From contig NZ_JAFLRK010000020.1 of NCBI RefSeq assembly GCF_017315735.1, positions 1-64,000 of the forward strand: DNA of 64,000 bases. Direction: 5' to 3'. The notes below the pieces were generated by a model, which was not told where the DNA came from, did no database searches, and saw nothing but the letters and a program-made list of their open reading frames with translations. Source of the stretch: Paracoccus shandongensis (GTDB lineage Bacteria; Pseudomonadota; Alphaproteobacteria; Rhodobacterales; Rhodobacteraceae). Shown here in pieces: positions 33,597 to 43,095 of the stretch; positions within the stretch are counted from its first letter, which is position 1; each line of letters begins with the position of its first letter. The position numbers were made by a program, and so were the translations under genes.

Positions 33597-34106
33597 TTAA
33601 CTGGCCGACAACGCGACCTTCATGTCCTTGACCTGGTAGATGGTCTCGCCATCCGCCTCGACCCGGCCATCGGCCACGCCCATGGTCAGGCGCCGCGTCT
33701 GCACGGCCTTGGTGAAATCCACATGGTAACGCAACAGCTTGCGGTCGGGGCGGACCATGCCGGTCAGCTTGACCTCTCCCACGCCCAGGGCATAGCCGCG
33801 CCCCTGCCAGCCGCGCCAGCCCAGGTTGAAGCCGGTCAGCTGCCACAGGCCATCGAGGCCCAGGCAGCCCGGCATGATCGGGTTGCCGGGAAAGTGGCAG
33901 GCGAAGAACCACAGGTCCGGTTTGATGTCGAATTCGGCCACCACATGGCCCTTGCCATGTTCGCCGCCGTCTTCCGAGATCTCCGTGATGCGGTCCATCA
34001 TCAGCATGGGCGGTTCGGGCAGCTGCGCATTGCCGGGGCCGAACAGCTCGCCCCGCGCGCAGGCCAGAAGGTCGTCGCGGTCGAAGCTGGTTTTCTCCAT
34101 CGCCAT
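33597..34106 (-). CDS. fabA: 3-hydroxydecanoyl-ACP dehydratase/isomerase
   Basis: A 169-residue hotdog-fold enzyme, close to the E. coli length of 172. The active-site His and Asp are in '[20 protein letters not shown]'. It dehydrates and isomerises the C10 intermediate, the branch point to unsaturated fatty acids. The ATG at 34106 gives an N terminus that aligns with E. coli FabA and has AGGAAAGG about 10 bases upstream; the alternative at 34133 has no such site. It heads the fabA-fabB-fabI operon and diverges from gshB. Confidence 0.95.
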   Translation of the reverse strand: MAMEKTSFDRDDLLACARGELFGPGNAQLPEPPMLMMDRITEISEDGGEHGKGHVVAEFDIKPDLWFFACHFPGNPIMPGCLGLDGLWQLTGFNLGWRGWQGRGYALGVGEVKLTGMVRPDRKLLRYHVDFTKAVQTRRLTMGVADGRVEADGETIYQVKDMKVALSAS

Positions 34107-34263
34107 GCGGTTCTTGCCTTTCCTGCGGGCCATCGGCCAGCTTTTCTCAAAATCGACGCCCGTCTATCACTTGGGGCGACGCGCGTGCAAGTCAATGCAG
34201 CAGCGGCTTGCATCTCGCAAATCGGCGGGCGACAAGCTGTCCAACCCCTTCAAGGAGGACCGC

Positions 34264-35208
34264 ATGAGCCTGTATGTCGCCCTGCAAATGGACCCGGTCG
34301 AGGATGTCTCGATTACCGGGGACAGCACCTTCCGCATCGGGCTTGAGGCGCAGGCCCGCGGCCACCGGCTGTTCCAGTACACCGTCGATCAGCTGCGCTA
34401 TGACGAGGGCCGGGTGATCGCCCGCGGCCGCCCCGTGACCCTGCGGCGCGAGCAGGGCAACCATGTCACCTTTGGCGATTGGGCCGATGTGGACCTGTCC
34501 GATTTCGACGTGGTCTGGCTGCGCCAGGATCCGCCCTTCGACATGGCCTATGTGACCTCGACGCATCTGCTGGACCGGGTGCATCCCGGGACGCTGGTGG
34601 TGAACGATCCCTTCTGGGTCAGGAACTGCCCGGAAAAGCTGATGGTGCTGGATTTCCCCGACCTGACGCCCCCCACCATGATCGCCCGCGACCCCGCCGC
34701 GATCCGCGCCTTCCGCGACCGGCACGGCGACATCATCGTCAAGCCGCTCTACGGCAACGGGGGCGCAGGGGTCTTCCACCTGGACCCCGAGGACCGCAAC
34801 CTGTCGGCGCTGCTGGAACTGTTCGCGGGCATCAGCCGGGAACCGATGATCGCGCAGAAATACATCCATGCCGTCAGCAAGGGCGACAAGCGCATCATCC
34901 TGGTGGACGGCGAACCCGTCGGCGCCATCAACCGCGTGCCGCAAACGGGCGAGGCACGGTCGAACATGCATGTCGGCGGGCGCGCGGAAAAGATCGGCCT
35001 GACCGAGCGGGAATACGAGATCTGCAAGCGGATCGGCCCGGTGCTGCGCGAAAAGGGCCTGATCTTCACCGGCATCGACGTGATCGACGGCTGGCTGACC
35101 GAGATCAACGTGACCTCGCCCACGGGGATCCAGGAACTGGAGCGGTTCGACGGGATCAACGCGGCGGAGAAGATCTGGGAAGCGATCGAGCGGCGGGTGG
35201 CTGCGTAG
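34264..35208 (+). CDS. gshB: glutathione synthetase
   Basis: A 314-residue ATP-grasp ligase that adds glycine to gamma-glutamylcysteine. '[14 protein letters not shown]' near residue 90 and '[19 protein letters not shown]' in the grasp domain are typical, as is the ending '[20 protein letters not shown]'. AAGGAGGA lies 5 bases before the ATG at 34264, so the longer open frame upstream is not used. The gene is alone and its stop codon lies inside one arm of a repeat element. Confidence 0.96.
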   Translation: MSLYVALQMDPVEDVSITGDSTFRIGLEAQARGHRLFQYTVDQLRYDEGRVIARGRPVTLRREQGNHVTFGDWADVDLSDFDVVWLRQDPPFDMAYVTSTHLLDRVHPGTLVVNDPFWVRNCPEKLMVLDFPDLTPPTMIARDPAAIRAFRDRHGDIIVKPLYGNGGAGVFHLDPEDRNLSALLELFAGISREPMIAQKYIHAVSKGDKRIILVDGEPVGAINRVPQTGEARSNMHVGGRAEKIGLTEREYEICKRIGPVLREKGLIFTGIDVIDGWLTEINVTSPTGIQELERFDGINAAEKIWEAIERRVAA

Positions 35209-35274
35209 GGTGGGGTTTCACCTCATCGTTGCAGAGATGTTGCGGAGAGTGATGGGTTGGAAACCCACCTACGC
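35203..35274. repeat. inverted repeat of the TAGGGTGGG type
   Basis: GCGTAGGGTGGGGTTTC (35203-35219) is matched in reverse by GGAAACCCACCTACGC (35259-35274) with one base bulged. The left arm contains the gshB stop codon. Related TAGGGTGCG arms occur at 49236-49298. It can act as a terminator for gshB and marks the left edge of the AT-rich gene that follows. Confidence 0.6.
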
Positions 35275-35310
35275 TTGCTTAAAGGCACGCTCTGCCTTGG
35301 CAATGACTTA

Positions 35311-36045
35311 TCATCGTTCCAACGTCGGCCAAGGCAAAAACTTCATATTCGCCTGTTCGTAATATTTTTCTTTGAGAAAAGAGAGGTCTTCCATCCAGTC
35401 AGCTATGGCCTTGCCGAAGTCAGAAGGGTGCTTAGTTCGCAAATTAATATTTCCAGCCAGCAGGTTTGCAACTTTCCTTAATCTCTTGACCGTCATAGGA
35501 TTGCCGTATTCATCGTTGCAATACAATTTAACCTCTGTAGGCAACTCAAGCTCCATGAAATCTGACAAGAACTCTTGCCTTCTCTTTCTTGGCCATCCGT
35601 CATTTCCGACGGTATATCCAAAAATCTTTAATGCAGAAATTTCTTTGAAAATTGAAATCTCAGATTTCAAGCTGCTCTGAGTTGGCCTCCATACAACAGG
35701 CCACTTAAAGCTCCTAATCTTGAGTTCAAATGGAAACTCATTCAAATGATCTTTGTAAAAGTAATCTGGATCGCTTGCTACTGTGCTTATTGCCACTCGA
35801 TACAGAAACTTTTTGAATGCTTCGGAGTCTTCAGATGTGCTGTCAGCGATATTATGAAAAATTCGATCAATTGCTGTTGAGGCAATCTTACGAAAGTTTT
35901 CATGAGCGATGGCATCAGTGTAAAAATCTGTAAGAGCAGCGAGTGAGGCCCCGATCACACTAGGATCATTGTTTAAGTTTATCCCGGAGTTGGAGATGAA
36001 GTCCGCATCATGACATGCATCCAGAAATGTTCTGATTTCTTTCAT
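35311..36045 (-). CDS. unknown AT-rich accessory gene
   Basis: A 244-residue soluble protein that I do not recognise. Base composition (about 40% GC by eye) and codon use (many AAA, ATT, TTT) are unlike its neighbours, which points to transfer. The sequence is mixed alpha/beta without signal peptide or membrane helix; a Lys/Arg segment 'GWPRKRRQEFL' and several Trp ('FKWPVVWRP') stand out. The ATG at 36045 has GAGG 8 bases upstream. It lies between gshB and lrp with no mobility genes. It is likely a genuine gene because the frame is long in AT-rich DNA. Confidence 0.65.
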   Translation of the reverse strand: MKEIRTFLDACHDADFISNSGINLNNDPSVIGASLAALTDFYTDAIAHENFRKIASTAIDRIFHNIADSTSEDSEAFKKFLYRVAISTVASDPDYFYKDHLNEFPFELKIRSFKWPVVWRPTQSSLKSEISIFKEISALKIFGYTVGNDGWPRKRRQEFLSDFMELELPTEVKLYCNDEYGNPMTVKRLRKVANLLAGNINLRTKHPSDFGKAIADWMEDLSFLKEKYYEQANMKFLPWPTLER

Positions 36046-36154
36046 TGTTATCGCCTCGCAACTGCATTGCGTCAGTGATGACTGATTTGTTTTAATAATT
36101 TTCTAACATCTACGCACAAATCTCTGCTGCATCAGCTTTGCTGTATGGCTGCCC

Positions 36155-37796
<1,642 letters not shown>

Positions 37797-37853
37797 GGCA
37801 TGAAAGAACTTATCACCAGCCTAAGCTGAGGCAGCAGTTTACAGGAGATAGTC

Positions 37854-38153
37854 GTGGTAGGTATATTAACGTTTGATGCTGATAAGCTGTCCGATGCTAT
37901 TTCAACAGCGTTTCAGGATGCAAGAGCGCCTGTTGCTATTCGTGATCTTGCAAGCCTTTTTGGTGTTCTGGCTGCGCAGCAAGAGGCCCTCTTGGCTCTC
38001 CATACCTTGACGATGAAGGCAAAGCCTGACTTGGCATTCACAGATCAGGCTGTCGACGTTGACAAGGCTATCAGCCGTGCAGCAGAAATGTTTGGAGATG
38101 CCTTGACTGTTTTGGCCGCGACATACCTGCCCACGGAAGCTGCTGATGAGTAA
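37854..38153 (+). CDS. unknown small protein, accessory
   Basis: A 99-residue helical protein I do not recognise. It starts with GTG at 37854, preceded by AGGAG 6 bases away. Several amphipathic helices are visible ('LASLFGVLAAQQEALLALH') and there is no signal peptide or membrane segment. Base composition is lower in GC than the flanks. It overlaps the next gene by 8 bases, so the two are likely one unit. Confidence 0.55.
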   Translation: MVGILTFDADKLSDAISTAFQDARAPVAIRDLASLFGVLAAQQEALLALHTLTMKAKPDLAFTDQAVDVDKAISRAAEMFGDALTVLAATYLPTEAADE

Positions 38154-38466
38154 CCTTGATAAGGCTGTCTCCAGCTTCACCGACAAGTTCCGCGAGCGGC
38201 ATGGACGCGTGCCCGACGGCCCGAAAGGCCCCGATAACCCAAGTGGAGGCGACGGAATGGAAGCCCGTCTTCAAAGATTGGAAACCAAAGTCGAGAAAGT
38301 CGATGACCGGTTGCGGGGCGTAGAGATCAATCTCGCCACCTTGTCAGAGCGGGTCGCACATCTACCGTCCAAAGGATTTATCATCACCTCGCTGGCTACC
38401 GGCGTCGGCCTTTTGTCGGCAGTCATCCTGTTTGCCGATCGCATCAAGGGATTATTTGGCGGCTGA
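38146..38466 (+). CDS. coiled-coil protein with C-terminal membrane anchor
   Basis: A 106-residue protein. The middle is a heptad-rich coiled coil ('ARLQRLETKVEKVDDRLRG', 'INLATLSERV') and the end is one membrane helix ('FIITSLATGVGLLSAVILFA') with a short basic tail. This layout resembles XhlA-like proteins next to phage holins, but no phage gene is nearby. It overlaps the upstream unknown gene by 8 bases. The function is unknown. Confidence 0.6.
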   Translation: MSNLDKAVSSFTDKFRERHGRVPDGPKGPDNPSGGDGMEARLQRLETKVEKVDDRLRGVEINLATLSERVAHLPSKGFIITSLATGVGLLSAVILFADRIKGLFGG

Positions 38467-38550
38467 TAAGGTCTGGCTCGGCTTTTGTCGAATCAGTCTG
38501 GCGAAAAATGAGGCGCGGTCTACCGCGCCCCTTGAGCATTTAAGCAGCCC

Positions 38551-39498
38551 TCACTGGGACAACGTGAACGGCTCGGTCATCTGGTCCGCGTTGTCCTTGG
38601 TGACCAGGATGCAGTCGAACAGCTGCTTTTCCGTATCCACCCCGGTCGAGCCGTTCTTGATGAAGTTGTCGGCCTGGCGCACGGCTTCCTCGGCAAAGAC
38701 GGCCACCGGCTGCAGCACGGTGTATTGCAGCTCGCCCGCCTTCACCGCCTCGACGGCATCCGGGGAACCGTCGAAGCCGCCGACCTTGACCTGCTCCAGC
38801 TTGCCGGCCTCTTTCAGGGCGGCGATCGCGCCCAAGGCCATCTCGTCATTGCCCGAAATCACGCCGATGATGTCGGGGTTGGCCTGCAGCAGCGACTGCA
38901 TCTTCTGATAGCCCTTGGTGCGGTCCCAGTCGGCGACTTCCTGGCCGACCTTCACCAGATCGGGATACTGGGTCAGCACGGTCTCGAAGCCGTTCGACCG
39001 GGTCTGGGCGTTGTTGTCGGACGGGGCGCCGAACAGCTCGACGTATTTGCCCGCATCGCCCACGGCCTCGACCCAGGCCTGGGCGCCAAGGGCCGCGCCT
39101 TGCGCGTTGTTCGACACAAGCTGCGCCTTGGCCAAGCCTTCCTGGTTGATCTCGGCGTTGACCAGGAAGACGGGGATGCCGGCGTCCACGGCCTTCTGCA
39201 CCGCGCCCACCGACCCGTCGGCATTGGCCGGATCCAGGATCAGCGCCACCGACTTGTTGGTGATCGCGGTGTCGACCAGGGTGCTTTCGGTGTTGGTGTC
39301 GCCCCGGTGGGCGGCGACGTTGGCGGTATAGCCCAGTTCCTCGGCGGTCTTCTTGGCGACCTCGCCTTCCGTGAACCAATAGGGGTTCGCGGGGTCGTTG
39401 ACGATGATGGTGATCAGCCCCTCGGCCGAGGCGGCGCCGGCCATCATCGGCATGGCGACGGCGGCGGCCAGCAGAGCGCGGCGGGTCAGGTTCAGCAT
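38551..39498 (-). CDS. sugar ABC transporter substrate-binding protein
   Basis: A 315-residue periplasmic-binding protein of the ribose/xylitol class. A signal peptide ('LLAAAVAMPMMAGAASAEG') is followed by two alpha/beta lobes: 'IIVNDPANPYWFTEGEVAKK' early, 'GIPVFLVNAEINQEG' at the hinge, and 'DIIGVISGNDEMALGAIAAL' in the second lobe. It is the last gene of the importer operon that diverges from eryABC; by position it should bind erythritol or a related polyol, which is inference. Confidence 0.9.
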   Translation of the reverse strand: MLNLTRRALLAAAVAMPMMAGAASAEGLITIIVNDPANPYWFTEGEVAKKTAEELGYTANVAAHRGDTNTESTLVDTAITNKSVALILDPANADGSVGAVQKAVDAGIPVFLVNAEINQEGLAKAQLVSNNAQGAALGAQAWVEAVGDAGKYVELFGAPSDNNAQTRSNGFETVLTQYPDLVKVGQEVADWDRTKGYQKMQSLLQANPDIIGVISGNDEMALGAIAALKEAGKLEQVKVGGFDGSPDAVEAVKAGELQYTVLQPVAVFAEEAVRQADNFIKNGSTGVDTEKQLFDCILVTKDNADQMTEPFTLSQ

Positions 39499-39577
39499 TA
39501 CTCTCTCTCCCTTTTGGTAAACTGCCGCTTTGGCAGGACGATCCGCCCGAAGCCCCGGACGGGAAGGATGGGGCTTG

Positions 39578-40609
39578 TCAGGTCTTGCGCCCGCCGCGCC
39601 CGTATTGGATCGAGTTCATCAGAACGGCCAGCACGATCACCGCGCCGGTGAAGACCGTCTGCCAGTAGGAACTGACGCCGATGATCACCAGGCCCGCCGA
39701 CAGGAAGCCGATCACGAAGGCCCCCAGCATCGTGCCGCGCACCCCGCCGCGCCCGCCGGTCAGCGCCGCGCCGCCGATCACCACCGCCGCGATGGCCGTC
39801 AGTTCATAGGTCGTGCCCGCCGTCGGTCCGGCCGATGTCAGTTGCGAGGCCAGCACCAGCCCCGCCACCGCCGCCAGCGCGCCCGAGACGGTATAGACCG
39901 TGATCTTGACCCGCCGCGTGGGCACGCCCGACAGCTCGGCCGCCCGTTCGTTCCCGCCGGATGCATAAAGCCAGCGCCCGAAGGCCGAGCGCGACAGCAT
40001 CAGCCCCGCGAGGGTCGCCACAACGGCCAGCACGATCACGCTGATGGGGATACCCCACAGCCGGTTGAAGCCCAGCCAGTTGAAGCCGGTGTTGCCCAGG
40101 GCCTCCTGCCCCCGCAGGTTGTTGTAGGTCAGGCCATTGGTCATCAACAGCGCCACGCCCCGCGCGACATACATGACGCCAAGGGTGGCGACGAAGGGCG
40201 GCACCTTGAAGAAGGCCACCAGCACCCCGTTCAGCGCGCCCACAAGCGCCCCGATGGCGACCGTCAGCACCACCACGGCCCAGACCGGCGGATAAAGGAT
40301 CACCCCGGCAAAATCCAGCGTGACCCCCTGCATCATCGCGCCCGCGCAGACGCCGCAGAGCGCCAGGATGGATCCCACCGACAGGTCGATCCCGCCGTTC
40401 AGGATCACCAGCAGCATCCCCACCGACAGGATGCCATAGATCGCCACCTGGCTCGACATGATCAGCAGGTTCGACAGCGTGAAGTAGTTCGGCGACAAGA
40501 AGGAAAAGACCGCGATGATGGCGATCAGCGCGAAGAAGGCGCGGCCTTCCAGCAGCAGTCGGCCGATGCTGAAGCCGTCTTGCTTGGGCGCGGTGGTGGT
40601 GGCAGACAT
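39578..40609 (-). CDS. sugar ABC transporter permease
   Basis: A 343-residue RbsC-type permease with eight to ten helices. The conserved cytoplasmic region is 'VPPFVATLGVMYVARGVALL' followed later by 'YASGGNERAAELSGV' and 'RVKITVYTVSGALAAVAGL'. It forms the membrane channel with the ATPase encoded upstream and the binding protein encoded downstream. Divergent eryABC suggests the cargo is erythritol. Confidence 0.92.
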   Translation of the reverse strand: MSATTTAPKQDGFSIGRLLLEGRAFFALIAIIAVFSFLSPNYFTLSNLLIMSSQVAIYGILSVGMLLVILNGGIDLSVGSILALCGVCAGAMMQGVTLDFAGVILYPPVWAVVVLTVAIGALVGALNGVLVAFFKVPPFVATLGVMYVARGVALLMTNGLTYNNLRGQEALGNTGFNWLGFNRLWGIPISVIVLAVVATLAGLMLSRSAFGRWLYASGGNERAAELSGVPTRRVKITVYTVSGALAAVAGLVLASQLTSAGPTAGTTYELTAIAAVVIGGAALTGGRGGVRGTMLGAFVIGFLSAGLVIIGVSSYWQTVFTGAVIVLAVLMNSIQYGRGGRKT

Positions 40610-40633
40610 TGGTTTTCCTCGCTCAACGGCCCA

Positions 40634-42166
40634 TCAGGCGGCCACGGACTCGCCCGAGGCGGCCATGATCTTTTCCTTGGAAACGGTGGAATCGAATTCG
40701 GCCGAGATGCGGCCCTTGTGCATGACGATGATCCGATGCGCGATGGACAGGCATTCGCTGACCTCGGACGTGGAATAAAGGACGGCAAGCCCCTGGCGCG
40801 CGCCTTCGGCCAGCAGGCGGAAGACTTCGGCCTTGGCGCCGATGTCGATGCCGCGCGAGGGTTCGTCCAGCATGATGACGCGGGGCCTGGTGGCCAGCAT
40901 CTTGCCGATCACGACCTTCTGCTGGTTGCCCCCCGACAAGGATCCGATGGGCGCAGCCCCGCCCGATGTCTTGACGGTGACGCTGCGGATGCTGTCGTCG
41001 ATCAGCTTCCTTTCCGCGCGGCTGGAGGTGAACAGCCCGCGCGTGAAATTGCGGATCGAGGCCAGCGACAGGTTCTGGCCGACGCTCATGGTCTGGACCA
41101 GGCCGTCGCGCTGCCGGTCCTCGGGGACCAGGGCCAGGCCGCGCGCGATGCGTTCGGCGATGGACAGGTGGGATATTTCCTGCCCTTCCAGCACGATCTC
41201 GCCGCCGGTGGCGCGCAGGCGGCCCGCGCAGGTTTCCAGCAGTTCCGTGCGCCCCGCGCCCATCAGGCCATAGATGCAGACGATTTCCCCGGCCCGCACA
41301 TCCAGCGACAGGCCGCGCACCAGATCCTTGCCGGTCGCGTCCGGCACCGACAGGTTGCGGATCGACAGGGCGACTTCGCGCTTGTCGCTGTCGGGCGGTT
41401 GGCCCAGGTCGTAATTCTCGCCCACCATGTTGCGGACGATCCAGTCCAGGTCGATGTCCGCGCGCGGCGCATAGGCCGTCATGGTGCCGTCGCGCAGCAC
41501 GACCGCGTGGTCGGTGATCGTCAGCGCCTCCTCAAGATGGTGAGAGATATAGACGATGCTGACCCCCCGCGCGGTCAGGTCGCGGATGACCTTGAACAGC
41601 ACCTCGACCTCGCTGGCCGAGAGCGCGCTGGTGGGTTCGTCCATGATCAGGATGCGGCTGTCCACCGACAGGGCGCGGGCGATTTCCACGATCTGCTGCT
41701 GGCCCAAGCGCAGCTCCTCGACGGGGGTGAGGGGGTCGATCTCCTCCTCCAGCTCCTCCATCAGCGCGCGGACCTGACGTTCTTCGGCGGCGAAGTCCAC
41801 GCCCATGGGCCCGCGCAACTCGCGGCCCATGAAGATGTTGTCGCGCACCGACAGGTTGGGGGCGAGGGACAGTTCCTGGTGGATGATGGAAATGCCCCGG
41901 TCGCGCGCCTCGTTGGCGTTGGCGAAGCTGACCGGCTGGCCGTCCAGGATGATCTGGCCGGTGGTGGGCTGGATCACGCCCGACAGGATCTTCATCAGCG
42001 TGGACTTGCCCGCGCCGTTTTCGCCGAACAGGGTCGTCACCTGGCCGCGATGGATGTCGAAGTTCACGCCCTTCAGCGCGTGGACATTGCCATAGGACTT
42101 GGCGACGTTGCGCGCGGCCAGGACCACTTCGCGCGCGTCGGGTGCGCCTTGGGTCTGGCGGGTCAT
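40634..42166 (-). CDS. sugar ABC transporter ATPase (RbsA type, two domains)
   Basis: A 510-residue protein with two ABC domains. The first has Walker A 'GENGAGKSTLMKI', a weak signature 'LRLGQQQIVEIARAL' and Walker B 'ILIMDEPTSAL'. The second has the degenerate Walker A 'GLMGAGRTELL' normal for RbsA-like proteins and the signature 'LSGGNQQKVVIGKML'. It powers the importer and overlaps the DUF2291 gene by 4 bases. Confidence 0.93.
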   Translation of the reverse strand: MTRQTQGAPDAREVVLAARNVAKSYGNVHALKGVNFDIHRGQVTTLFGENGAGKSTLMKILSGVIQPTTGQIILDGQPVSFANANEARDRGISIIHQELSLAPNLSVRDNIFMGRELRGPMGVDFAAEERQVRALMEELEEEIDPLTPVEELRLGQQQIVEIARALSVDSRILIMDEPTSALSASEVEVLFKVIRDLTARGVSIVYISHHLEEALTITDHAVVLRDGTMTAYAPRADIDLDWIVRNMVGENYDLGQPPDSDKREVALSIRNLSVPDATGKDLVRGLSLDVRAGEIVCIYGLMGAGRTELLETCAGRLRATGGEIVLEGQEISHLSIAERIARGLALVPEDRQRDGLVQTMSVGQNLSLASIRNFTRGLFTSSRAERKLIDDSIRSVTVKTSGGAAPIGSLSGGNQQKVVIGKMLATRPRVIMLDEPSRGIDIGAKAEVFRLLAEGARQGLAVLYSTSEVSECLSIAHRIIVMHKGRISAEFDSTVSKEKIMAASGESVAA

Positions 42167-42825
42167 TGGACCGCGACCTCGACCGGGGTGATCATCCAGT
42201 TCTTGGGGTTGATCAGGCGGAAGGCGCCGGTGACGGTCAGGGTCTTGCCGGTCAGGCTGGCGGTGTCGATCCCGTCCAGGACGGCGGCCTTCATGGCGCG
42301 GTTGATGCCCGATCCCGCGTCCTGGTATTCGATCTGGTTCTTGAAATCGCCAAAGGCGATGTCGCCCGGCGCGTCGCGCAGGTCGGTGCCGTTGATCGCG
42401 GGGCCGGTCTGGACGCGGACGGTGATCTCGGCGGGCACGCCGGGAACCGTCAGCGGATAGACGCCCGAGCGCGCCTCGCCCGCCACGCCCGTCAGCGTCA
42501 CGAACATGATCGCCCCGGTGGACGACGCGGTGCCGTATTGCTTGGCCGCCGCAGCCTTGTCGGCCAGGACGGCGGGCGCCAGCGTCGCGGCGTCCACGGC
42601 CTTTTCCTTGACGAAGGCCTGGATGCGCGGGAACTGTTCCTGGCCATAGCTGTCGGGGGAAAAGGCCTGGGCGCGCACGTCATTCTCGGATCCGATGGGG
42701 ACCACGGTGGTGTCCAGCGCGATGCCTGCGGCAAGGGCCAGGGCAACCGCCACGCCGATCAGCATCCCGCGCCGCGACGGGGCAGGGGCCTTGTGGGCGG
42801 ACATGCCCGGATTGGAATGTGCCAT
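42163..42825 (-). CDS. DUF2291 family protein
   Basis: A 220-residue protein with one N-terminal membrane helix ('RGMLIGVAVALALAAGIALD') and a periplasmic beta-rich domain containing 'GAIMFVTLTGVAGEARSGVY' and the end 'LINPKNWMITPVEV'. DUF2291 genes travel with sugar-alcohol ABC transporters, including the erythritol importer of rhizobia as I recall; the function is unknown but probably assists uptake. The ATG at 42825 is chosen because the longer frame adds a basic, non-membrane stretch. It is the first gene of the importer operon. Confidence 0.85.
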   Translation of the reverse strand: MAHSNPGMSAHKAPAPSRRGMLIGVAVALALAAGIALDTTVVPIGSENDVRAQAFSPDSYGQEQFPRIQAFVKEKAVDAATLAPAVLADKAAAAKQYGTASSTGAIMFVTLTGVAGEARSGVYPLTVPGVPAEITVRVQTGPAINGTDLRDAPGDIAFGDFKNQIEYQDAGSGINRAMKAAVLDGIDTASLTGKTLTVTGAFRLINPKNWMITPVEVAVQ

Positions 42826-42929
42826 GGGTCGATTCCCCCCTCTTGTCGCGTTGTCGCCGGCCCGCGATCCCAAGGCCGGAAAGGCAGGGCGCCTCCTCAA
42901 GCATTCCCGCCTTGCCGATCACCGTAACT

Positions 42930-42941
42930 GAAATTAATTTC
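42930..42941. promoter_or_regulatory. palindrome in the divergent importer/eryA control region
   Basis: GAAATTAATTTC is a perfect 12-base palindrome in the 256-base gap between the divergent importer and catabolic operons. The region around it (42920-43000) is the only AT-rich part of the gap. It is a candidate site for EryD or the DeoR-type regulator; which one, if either, is not shown. Confidence 0.35.
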
Positions 42942-43038
42942 TGTGTCTGCAAAAAAATACGTTCACGCTGCCTGTTCTTTCGTGTATGGATTTCGGACGG
43001 GCGTGGTCCTGCGATGGACCCGCGCAGGAGGATTTGGA

Positions 43039-43095
43039 ATGACCGCCGACCCATTCGGCCTGTTGCGCAGGGGCCTTGTCCATGCCGGGCCGTGA
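43039..43095 (+). CDS. possible leader peptide overlapping the eryA start
   Basis: An 18-codon frame, MTADPFGLLRRGLVHAGP, starts at an ATG 6 bases after CAGGAGGA, the best ribosome-binding site in the region. It ends 14 bases inside eryA in another frame. Ribosomes finishing it would stop on top of the eryA start, whose own site is weak (AGGGG). It may couple or attenuate eryA translation. It is too short to judge by homology. Confidence 0.35.
   Translation: MTADPFGLLRRGLVHAGP

Noticed and set aside
39530..42460. A 976-codon open frame on the plus strand opposite the importer operon
   Set aside because: It is antisense to three clear ABC transporter genes, has His/Arg/Gln-rich composition without domains, and reflects the scarcity of stop codons in high-GC DNA.
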